Positions 57,196 through 64,000 of a stretch of 64,000 nt of DNA are shown piece after piece (position 1 is the first letter of the stretch; each line of letters begins with the position of its first letter). The stretch is from Acidobacteriota bacterium. Lineage in GTDB: Bacteria > Acidobacteriota > Terriglobia > Terriglobales > Acidobacteriaceae. A program made the position numbers and the translations under genes. The DNA is taken from contig JAKBHH010000006.1 of assembly GCA_021836865.1 (NCBI GenBank), positions 1-64,000 of the forward strand, in the 5' to 3' direction. The notes under the pieces are model-generated. The model was given only the letters and a program-made list of their open reading frames with translations, had not been told where the DNA came from and did no database searches.

Positions 57196-57606
57196 ATGGC
57201 GAAGCAATCGATTCTCGCAGACAGCAGGCTGGTTGCCTTTGCGGCAACCCTGCATCCTGAGCGGGCGCGCGCGTTCTACCAGGACACCCTCGGACTCCGT
57301 CTCGTTGCCGACGAGGCGCCCTTTGCACTGGTCTTCGATGCCAACGGAACGATGCTCCGCATCACCACTGTCAACGAGCTGCATCCGCAGCCGTTTACCG
57401 TGCTGGGCTGGCAGGTAGCATCCATCGACGTCACCGTCGAGCGGCTCACCGCGGCCGGCGTCGAGCTCCTTCGCTTTCCGAGGATGAACGATGCGGACCC
57501 GCATGGAGTCTGGACTGCGCCGAGCGGCGCGCGCATCGTATGGTTTCACGACCCAGACCGAAACGTGCTCAGTGTGACGGAATTTCCCGTTCCCGCCGCG
57601 ACTTGA
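57196..57606 (+). CDS. VOC-family (glyoxalase/bleomycin-resistance-like) protein
   Basis: VAFAATLHPERARAFYQDTLGLRLVADEAPFALVFDANGTMLRI...GVWTAPSGARIVWFHDPDRNVLSVTEF. Confidence 0.88.
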   Translation: MAKQSILADSRLVAFAATLHPERARAFYQDTLGLRLVADEAPFALVFDANGTMLRITTVNELHPQPFTVLGWQVASIDVTVERLTAAGVELLRFPRMNDADPHGVWTAPSGARIVWFHDPDRNVLSVTEFPVPAAT

Positions 57607-57656
57607 AAGCTCAATTGCCGGCCTGGATCAAGCTCAGTTGCTGATCTGGATCAAGC

Positions 57657-58688
57657 TTAATTGCTTGTCTGGATATTTACCAGTTCGCCCTGTCCGCCCG
57701 GCGAGGTGGTCTGCGTCTGCGGCGCGCGCCAGTGGTCAATGTAGCTGATCCGGTGTACGCACCCGATCGTGCAGTTGGGTGCGCAGCTCTTCGCCGTCAG
57801 GAACTCCCGCTTCACGTCCGCGGTTGTGTACTCGGCCAGCGGCACGCCCGGATATCCGCGCTGCTGCGAGCAGTAGTGCACCAGCCCGTCCTCGCAGATA
57901 TACAGGTACCGCGACCCGGCCCTGCACCGCCAGTCGTTCGGCCGCCCCTGCGCAATCGCCTCCTGAAACTTGTCGAACTGCGCGTAGTTGGTCTTCCTCC
58001 GGTTGGTCATCTCGAAGTAGACCTTGGCCTCGTCGTCCTTCAGCGGCTTCAGTTGCCCGCTGCCGTCGTGGATAATCCCAATCGTCGACTCAAACCCCAG
58101 CGCCAGCGCCCGCTTGCCAATCACCAGCGCGTCGTTCGGGTCCTTGAAACCTCCGCCCACCACCGAGTTGATGTTGACGTGGAACTCAGCGTAGTCGGCG
58201 AGCATCTGCAGCTTCTTGTCCAGCACCTTCAGGCTCTTTTTTGAAATCTCGTCCGGCTCCAGGTTATCGATGCTGATCTGCATGTGGTCAAGGCCCGCCT
58301 GGTTCAGCCGCTCAATCCGTTCCGCGTTCAGCAGATAGCCATTGGTAATCATCCCGGCAATGGCGCCCGTCCGCCGCATCCGGCGAATGATCTCGTCCAG
58401 GTGGGGATGGGTCAGCGGCTCGCCGCCGCTGATGCCGATCATCGCCGTTCCCAGCCGTCCCAGGTGGTCGATGCGCCGCAGCATCTCCTCCAGCGGCACC
58501 GGCGCTGAGACCTTGTCGTACTCGTTGCAGTAGCCGCAGCTCAGGTTGCAGAAGCGCGCCGGCACAATCTGTGCCAGCACCGGGTGCGATGTGGAGGCCA
58601 GGGCCCGCGTGACCATCGCGTATTCGCGCGCCTTGCGCCTGGCCGCAATCCAGCGCCCGCGCGCCGTCGATCTCCGGGGAGTAGCCAT
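57657..58688 (-). CDS. Radical SAM protein with SPASM-like C-terminal Cys cluster
   Basis: CxxxCxxC in 'ARFCNLSCGYCNEYD'; GGEP motif 'ISGGEPLTHPHLDEI'; C-terminal Cys set 'WRCRAG..YICEDGLVHYC...CAPNCTIGC'. Likely start ATG at 58688 (MATPRRSTARG). Confidence 0.88.
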   Translation of the reverse strand: MATPRRSTARGRWIAARRKAREYAMVTRALASTSHPVLAQIVPARFCNLSCGYCNEYDKVSAPVPLEEMLRRIDHLGRLGTAMIGISGGEPLTHPHLDEIIRRMRRTGAIAGMITNGYLLNAERIERLNQAGLDHMQISIDNLEPDEISKKSLKVLDKKLQMLADYAEFHVNINSVVGGGFKDPNDALVIGKRALALGFESTIGIIHDGSGQLKPLKDDEAKVYFEMTNRRKTNYAQFDKFQEAIAQGRPNDWRCRAGSRYLYICEDGLVHYCSQQRGYPGVPLAEYTTADVKREFLTAKSCAPNCTIGCVHRISYIDHWRAPQTQTTSPGGQGELVNIQTSN

Positions 58689-58915
58689 CTCTCTTATTGA
58701 ATCACAGACCGGCCTGCGGGGACTATCGGCGCCGCTACCGCGTCGCGCGGCGATTGGAGTCCGCTGGCTGAACACGATCACCCGCACAGGAACGGCGTAA
58801 AAGCGAAGATAGAGCGGAAACGGCCTCGGAAAAACCTGCAAACAAATTGTGGAAGCCTGCAAATTCTGTAGATGAGTTAGGGGGTATTTTTGCGCACGGA
58901 GAGCACCGCTGGCCG

Positions 58916-59587
58916 TCAGCGACAGCCAGGCTGATCCTGAAAAGCGTGATTCTGTGTCATGGCTACAAAGTCGCGCGCACAATTCAGAATCTGCTGTTCA
59001 AGAGGACTGCCGCCGAAGGTGTCCGGCGAGATGTACGCGGCCTGTTTTCGGACCGAGAGGTAGAGGTCACTCAGCTTTTGCATATTGTTGAACTCACCAG
59101 AGAGCAGCGGAGCGGCGTTACGGTCGTCCTCCGTAGATGCTGCGGCAGAAGCAAGCCCCAGCCCCTTCTCTGCCAGTCTGTGCTGTGCGGATAGCCAGTC
59201 TTCCGACACCGGAGTGTTATTTTGTACCGCGGTGACGACGGCGGATCGCCATTCCCGGATCACGCTCATCTCTTCGATGCCCAACTGTGCGAAGGCTTTT
59301 GAGAAGCCCGGCTCGCCAGGAGGCGTCGATGGCTGCACGTTGGCATCTGCGGGCGGCAATGTGAGAATCGTCTGATCGGCTTTGAAGGAAAGGGTCCCCT
59401 GCGTCAGGCGTGCCAGTGTTTGCACTTCGATGTACAACTTTCCATTGACTTCAAGCAGCGGTGCCTCGCCCGCGTGTCCCGCGATGGTGAGTGTGGGCTC
59501 CTTCTGCGCCGTCTGGGAATACCCGCTTTGCTGCAGCATCAAGAGGGCGGTCCACAGTATCGAGATCACGGAAAGTTTGGTTTTCAT
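58916..59587 (-). CDS. Secreted hypothetical protein with copper-amine-oxidase-N/stalk-like domain
   Basis: Signal peptide MKTKLSVISILWTALLMLQQSGYSQ; 'LLEVNGKLYIEVQTLARLTQGTLSFKADQTILTLP' resembles the stalk/CAO N-terminal domain. Confidence 0.65.
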   Translation of the reverse strand: MKTKLSVISILWTALLMLQQSGYSQTAQKEPTLTIAGHAGEAPLLEVNGKLYIEVQTLARLTQGTLSFKADQTILTLPPADANVQPSTPPGEPGFSKAFAQLGIEEMSVIREWRSAVVTAVQNNTPVSEDWLSAQHRLAEKGLGLASAAASTEDDRNAAPLLSGEFNNMQKLSDLYLSVRKQAAYISPDTFGGSPLEQQILNCARDFVAMTQNHAFQDQPGCR

Positions 59588-59843
59588 GGACCCTCCGTAG
59601 AGCACTTACTCGTAGTCTCCCCCTCGGGAAACTCCGAATGCTGTGCAAACTTGAGCACGATGGGAAGAGAACTCCATGCGTGGGCGCCCATGCCCCGTTT
59701 CTGAGGCCGGGGATCGCTGTGGCGCCCCGATCCCATCCGCCGGCCGTTTCCATCCGGTACACGAGAATGGAGCTCCAGAGAGCCGGATTGAGCATCAATG
59801 CAGAGCGAATGCGTTTAATGTCAGCGCAGACAGGGGAATTCCG

Positions 59844-60041
59844 ATGCAGATTAAATTCACGATCGACGATTCGCTGCTTGCCCATGCCAGAGCCCTCAGC
59901 GGTCTGCGCGAAACCGGCTCGCTGGTCCATGCGGCTCTTCAGGCACTCATTGTTCGTGAAGCATCGCTGCGGCTGGCCAGTCTGCCCGTTGCCCGTCGTG
60001 GCAGCCACTATGACGTCCCCCGTCCTGACTTCGATCTGTAG
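59844..60041 (+). CDS. VapB-like type II antitoxin, orphan
   Basis: MQIKFTIDDSLLAHARALSGLRETGSLVHAALQALIVREASLRLASLPVARRGSHYDVPRPDFDL; ribbon-helix-helix VapB/DUF2191-like layout. Confidence 0.6.
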   Translation: MQIKFTIDDSLLAHARALSGLRETGSLVHAALQALIVREASLRLASLPVARRGSHYDVPRPDFDL

Positions 60042-60259
60042 ACCCGCAGGCAGCAAGTACGGCTCTTGATGCCCCACTCTTCCGCAGCATCTCTCAAACT
60101 CTTTGGTTCCAGGCTGAAGAGGGAGACTCAGGGATCGCTGTGCCGCGCGTGAGGAATGAGCGTACCATAGAGAGTGAGCGGGGCATATTTCTCCTCTTTC
60201 AGATTCTCTGAACTAAGGCAGTTACTCTGAAGTAAGTTATCTCTTAGCCCTTGAGCGAC

Positions 60260-60475
60260 ATGAGGGTTCCCATGATTGTTTCCAAGGTTCAAAAGATGCC
60301 AAAGATGAACAGAGTCCCTGCAACAACTGCCACGGAAGCGCCGGTGCTGAACAAAGGCGTTGCACACGACACAATCAGAGAGCGGGCCTTTCAGATCTAT
60401 GAAAGCCGTGGCAGCAAGCCCGGCCTCGACATGCAGGACTGGCTCCGCGCCGAGCAGCAGATCAGCAAGCACTAA
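60260..60475 (+). CDS. DUF2934-like small protein
   Basis: 'IRERAFQIYESRGSKPGLDMQDWLRAEQQI' matches the DUF2934 consensus (RAYEIYxxRGxxxGxxxxDWxxAExxL). Confidence 0.7.
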   Translation: MRVPMIVSKVQKMPKMNRVPATTATEAPVLNKGVAHDTIRERAFQIYESRGSKPGLDMQDWLRAEQQISKH

Positions 60476-60530
60476 GGCGACCCTATCCAAAGCGACGGTA
60501 GCTCCGGCGAAAAGGCTGGAAGGGGTGACT

Positions 60531-60803
60531 ATGGCTTGCTCAATCTGCAACGATCTGGGGCGTGCTCTTGCAAACAGAAGCAAAGAATACGTCCTGGCGC
60601 GCTCTGCGTCGTATTCCCTTGTCAGTTCAAGGTTTGTGGCCTACGACATGGTCGAGATGGAGCGCGCACGGAGTGAACTTGCGACGCATCGCTCGGTATG
60701 CGTCTACGCCGTCAGCGAGGCTGGCGGGCGGCTCTTGTCTCGCAGCGCCGCATCCGAGGGCAGCAAGGCAGGCTCAGGGCAGGTGGCAGGGTCTCGCCGC
60801 TGA
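60531..60803 (+). CDS. Small hypothetical protein
   Basis: ATG with upstream GGAAGGGG; MACSICNDLGRALANRSKEYVLARSASYSLVSSRFVAYDMVEMERARSELATHRSVC. Confidence 0.45.
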   Translation: MACSICNDLGRALANRSKEYVLARSASYSLVSSRFVAYDMVEMERARSELATHRSVCVYAVSEAGGRLLSRSAASEGSKAGSGQVAGSRR

Positions 60804-60857
60804 AGACTGGCCCATGCGGGCGGGTGTCCGCTCAGGCGGATTCCCTATACTACCCGC

Positions 60858-61451
60858 ATGAAGTTCACAGGCAATGAGCTGGCAGCTCTGCTGGTAGCCG
60901 TCAGTTTTGCGGCGGGGCTTAACGTCTACGCCACCGTGGCCACGCTGGGCCTGCTGGCCCATGCGGGTGTGCTGCCGCTGCCGCCCGGTTTGCACATGCT
61001 GGCAGGCTGGTGGGTGATCTCCGCCAGCGCCGCGCTTTTTGCTGTCGAGTTCTTTGCCGACAAGGTGCCCGCGTTCGACCTCATCTGGAATGCGCTGCAC
61101 ACGTTTATCCGCGTACCGGTGGCGGCGTTGCTGGCCTACCAGGCCACCGTGGCCCTTTCGCCCGGTGAGCAGTTGGCCGCCACGGTCGCAGGAGGTCTGA
61201 TCGCCCTGGTGGCTCACGGTGGCAAAACCGCCGTGCGCGCTGCTGTTACCCCTTCGCCCGAGCCGCTCTCGAATATCGGGCTCAGCATGGGCGAGGATGC
61301 GCTGGCCGTCTCTCTCACCTGGCTGGCAAGCGTGCACCCCTACTGGGCCGCCGCAATCACCACTGCCCTGGTGGCAGTCACGGTCGTCCTGGTCCGTTGG
61401 GTAGTCCGGGCGTTGCGGGCACTCTTCCGGGGAGCGGAGCGGGCGCTCTGA
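60858..61451 (+). CDS. DUF4126 family membrane protein
   Basis: LLVAVSFAAGLNVYATVATLGLLAHAGVLPLPPGLHMLAGWWVISASAALFAVEFFADKVPAFDLIWNALHTFIRVPVAALLAYQA. Confidence 0.88.
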   Translation: MKFTGNELAALLVAVSFAAGLNVYATVATLGLLAHAGVLPLPPGLHMLAGWWVISASAALFAVEFFADKVPAFDLIWNALHTFIRVPVAALLAYQATVALSPGEQLAATVAGGLIALVAHGGKTAVRAAVTPSPEPLSNIGLSMGEDALAVSLTWLASVHPYWAAAITTALVAVTVVLVRWVVRALRALFRGAERAL

Positions 61452-61520
61452 CGCCGGTCAGAGGGCCATGCAGGGTTCACCGTCCTGCAGCCGCGTGCCA
61501 CAGGCTGCGGTCGGCGCTCC

Positions 61521-62198
61521 TCACAACTGCTCGAAGATTTCGCGGAACTCCCACGCGCCTTGTTTGTGTGCGATCCACTCGGCTGCGCGAACGGCTCCGA
61601 GCGCAAAGCCGCGGCGGGAGTGAGCGTCGTGGCGGAGTTCCAGCACGTCGTACTCGCTGGTGGCGGTCACAACGTGCTCGCCTTTGGCGTCGCCCACGCG
61701 GTGCGAGATAACCGGAACCTCAACGGACGGCCGGACTTTTTGAATAATTTCCTGCAACGTCAGCGCGGTGCCCGAGGGGGCGTCGAGCTTGGAGGTGTGG
61801 TGGGTCTCACTGATGGCGAAACTGTACCCGTCGAGCTGGGCCAGCTCTGCAGTCAGCCGGAAGAGCTTTTGGACGCCGATGGAGAAATTGGTGCCATAGA
61901 GCAGGGCTCCTCCGCGGCGGTGGGCCAGGGCCTTCATCTCTGCGAGGTGCGCATACCAGCCTGTGGTGCCAACGACGATGCGTCCGCCGAGGGCCAGCAC
62001 GGCGCGCATGTTTTCGACGGCGGCTTCCGGCGCAGTGAAGTCAATGACTGCGTCGATGCCTGCGAGGCTGGGTGCGGTGAGCGCGGAGGCGTTGCTATTC
62101 TCTGTGATATCGAGGGCGCGCACGCCATGGCCGCGCTCGCGGCTGATTTCGGCCACGAGTGAGCCGGTTTTTCCTTTGCCTAAGACGAGAAACAGCAT
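61521..62198 (-). CDS. dapB: 4-hydroxy-tetrahydrodipicolinate reductase
   Basis: MLFLVLGKGKTGSLVAEISRERG...GIDAVIDFTAPEAAVENMRAVLALGGRIVVGTTGWY...SFAISETHHTSKLDAPSGTALTLQEII. Confidence 0.95.
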   Translation of the reverse strand: MLFLVLGKGKTGSLVAEISRERGHGVRALDITENSNASALTAPSLAGIDAVIDFTAPEAAVENMRAVLALGGRIVVGTTGWYAHLAEMKALAHRRGGALLYGTNFSIGVQKLFRLTAELAQLDGYSFAISETHHTSKLDAPSGTALTLQEIIQKVRPSVEVPVISHRVGDAKGEHVVTATSEYDVLELRHDAHSRRGFALGAVRAAEWIAHKQGAWEFREIFEQL

Positions 62199-62200
62199 CT

Positions 62201-63625
62201 CTACCTCGCGGGTTGGGCGGCGACCTTTTGCGCTTCGACGTCGAAGACTTCCGGATCGGGGTCCCTGAAGAAGGCGGCGTGCAGTGAGCGCACGGCCTCG
62301 TCGGCGTCGTCCTCCTCAATCATGAAGCTCATGTTGATTTCGCTGGCGCCCTGGGAGATCATGCGCACATTGATGTGGCGGATGGCGTTGAAGACCTGCG
62401 CGGCAATGCCGTTCTGGCCGCGGATGTCTTCGCCCACCATGCAGATGAGCGCCTTCTTGCCCTCGTACTTCACATCGGCAAGCTGGCTCAGGTCTGCGGC
62501 GATGGCCGGGAGCCTGTCGTTCGAGTCTACCGTGAGCGAGACGGAAACTTCGCTGGTGGAGACCATATCGACAGGGCACTTGTGCTTGTCGAAGATGGTG
62601 AAGATCTCCTTCAGGTAGCCGTGGGACATCAACATGCGGCTGGCCACGACGTCGATGATGGAGAGCTTCTTTTTGACCGCGATGGACTTGAACGGGCTCC
62701 TGCAGTGCGGGGCCAGTGATACGATGCGCGTGCCCTCGTTGGAAGGGTTACGGCTGTTGAGCACGAGCACGGGAATATTCTTTTTGACAGCGGGCAGAAT
62801 CGTGGCCGGGTGCAGCACCTTGGCCCCGAAGTAGGCCAGCTCGGCGGCCTCCTCAAAGCTGATCGCCTTCACGCGCAGGGCGTCGGGACAAACGCGGGGA
62901 TCGCAGGTCATGATGCCATCGACGTCGGTCCAGATTTCAATGGCTTCTGCATTCATCGCGCCGCCGATGAGTGCGCCGGTAAAGTCGGAGCCGCCGCGGC
63001 CCAGGGTGGTGGTGATGCCCTCTTCGTTGGCGGCGATGAATCCGCCCATGACGGGGACCTTGCCCTGATCGACGAGGGGCCGAATCTTCTCGGCGGCACG
63101 CTTTTCAATGATGCTGTCCTGCGGCACGGCCCTCTGGAACTGCGAATCGGTGACGATGATTTCGCGTGCGTCCAGGTGGGCGGCAGGGATGCCGTGCGTG
63201 CAGAAGGCTGCGACCACGATGCGGCTTGAGATGCGCTCGCCGTAGCTGACGATCAGGTCGGAGATGCGCGGAGTCAGCTCTTGAATGGCGGCCAGGCCGC
63301 GCAGGATCTCATCGAGCGAGTCGAATTTCTGGTCGATGAGGGTGATGAGCGGGGCGGAGGCTTTGGGGTCCTTGACGAGCGCGCAGGCGGTGTCGCGATG
63401 GCGGGCGCGGAGCCGGGAGCTGATGGCCAGTGCGCCAGTGCGATCTCCGGTGGCGGCCGAAGAGGCGGCGCGCAACAACTGGTCAGTGACCTTGGACAGC
63501 GCACTGACCACCACAACCGGCCTCTTGCCCATGGCGACACGCCCGGCGACGATGGCTGCGGTGCGAGAGATGGCGGCCGGATCTTCGACCGACGTGCCGC
63601 CGAACTTCATGACTACAAGGCTCAT
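62201..63625 (-). CDS. lysC: Aspartate kinase
   Basis: MSLVVMKFGGTSVEDPAAISRTAAIVAGRV...TTLGRGGSDFTGALIGGAMNAEAIEIWTDVDGIMTCDPRV; C-terminal ACT domains. Confidence 0.96.
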   Translation of the reverse strand: MSLVVMKFGGTSVEDPAAISRTAAIVAGRVAMGKRPVVVVSALSKVTDQLLRAASSAATGDRTGALAISSRLRARHRDTACALVKDPKASAPLITLIDQKFDSLDEILRGLAAIQELTPRISDLIVSYGERISSRIVVAAFCTHGIPAAHLDAREIIVTDSQFQRAVPQDSIIEKRAAEKIRPLVDQGKVPVMGGFIAANEEGITTTLGRGGSDFTGALIGGAMNAEAIEIWTDVDGIMTCDPRVCPDALRVKAISFEEAAELAYFGAKVLHPATILPAVKKNIPVLVLNSRNPSNEGTRIVSLAPHCRSPFKSIAVKKKLSIIDVVASRMLMSHGYLKEIFTIFDKHKCPVDMVSTSEVSVSLTVDSNDRLPAIAADLSQLADVKYEGKKALICMVGEDIRGQNGIAAQVFNAIRHINVRMISQGASEINMSFMIEEDDADEAVRSLHAAFFRDPDPEVFDVEAQKVAAQPAR

Positions 63626-63766
63626 GCAAGAAATCTCATCGTTCGTGGTGCGAGGGCGGGTCTCTTTGCTCCCCATCCCTCAGGGGCTCAAGCCCCGCTC
63701 TCTTTCGGACCCATTTTCGGCACGACTTGCGTCCTGCCCTGGCGCGAGGTGGATCCTGAGCTGCGC

Positions 63767-64000
63767 TCAGGCGTGCGTGGCGGCTTCGGCAACCGGGTCG
63801 AGTTTGCCGAGGCTGGCCAGCAGTTCAGCGTTGAGGATGGCCGCGCCGGCGGCTCCGCGAATTGTGTTGTGCGAGAGCACGGTGAACTTCCAGTCCAACA
63901 GGCCGCAGGGACGCAGTCGGCCCACGGTCACGGCCATGCCGTTGCCGCGGTTGCGGTCCAGGCGCGGCTGCGGGCGGTCCTGCTGAGGCGCCCACTCCAC
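63767..64000 (-). CDS. asd: Aspartate-semialdehyde dehydrogenase, C-terminal part (runs off the window)
   Basis: [52 protein letters not shown] is a typical Asd C-terminus; upstream of lysC on the same strand. Confidence 0.9.
   Translation of the reverse strand: MEWAPQQDRPQPRLDRNRGNGMAVTVGRLRPCGLLDWKFTVLSHNTIRGAAGAAILNAELLASLGKLDPVAEAATHA

Noticed and set aside
55806-57197. 463-aa minus-strand ORF opposite the nucleoside hydrolase
   Set aside because: Antisense shadow ORF; the + strand product has a signal peptide and family motifs.
1-64000. CRISPR array, prophage or classical defence system
   Set aside because: No regularly spaced direct repeats, cas genes, phage structural genes or recognised defence nucleases were seen.

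Overview
This 64 kb, fairly GC-rich bacterial window is probably from an acidobacterium (Terriglobia-like). That is inferred from family content only: DUF2934, choice-of-anchor-D/FN3 lipoprotein, YceH and asd-lysC-dapB organisation. About 0.4-43 kb is a large cell-surface glycan locus read almost entirely on the + strand. It encodes GT2, GT4, GT32-GT2 fusion and GT-B glycosyltransferases, an O-antigen ligase/polymerase-like protein, a Wzx-type flippase and a Wzm/Wzt ABC exporter. It also encodes an MBOAT+SGNH acylation pair, two polysaccharide deacetylases, a UDP/GDP-sugar dehydrogenase, a pyruvyltransferase and two asparagine-synthetase-like proteins. A nearly complete nonulosonic-acid (legionaminic/sialic type, ptm-like) pathway lies at 24.9-38.8 kb. 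The left edge carries the C-terminal tail of an IS5-type transposase. The right part (46.9-64 kb) is ordinary chromosome: rmlD-like, yceH, an RND efflux operon, aldo/keto reductase, R3H protein, nucleoside hydrolase, VOC protein, radical SAM protein, small acidobacterial proteins, dapB, lysC and the 3' end of asd. The most unusual item is a 91-nt class II (long variable arm) tRNA-like gene at 1331-1421. It has an encoded CCA, an unusual D-arm, an anticodon loop that is not 7 nt, and an extra acceptor/T-arm nucleotide. It sits directly upstream of a GNAT/FemAB-like acyltransferase and an AsnB-like protein lacking the glutaminase Cys. All calls come from reading the sequence and supplied translations; no searches were run.
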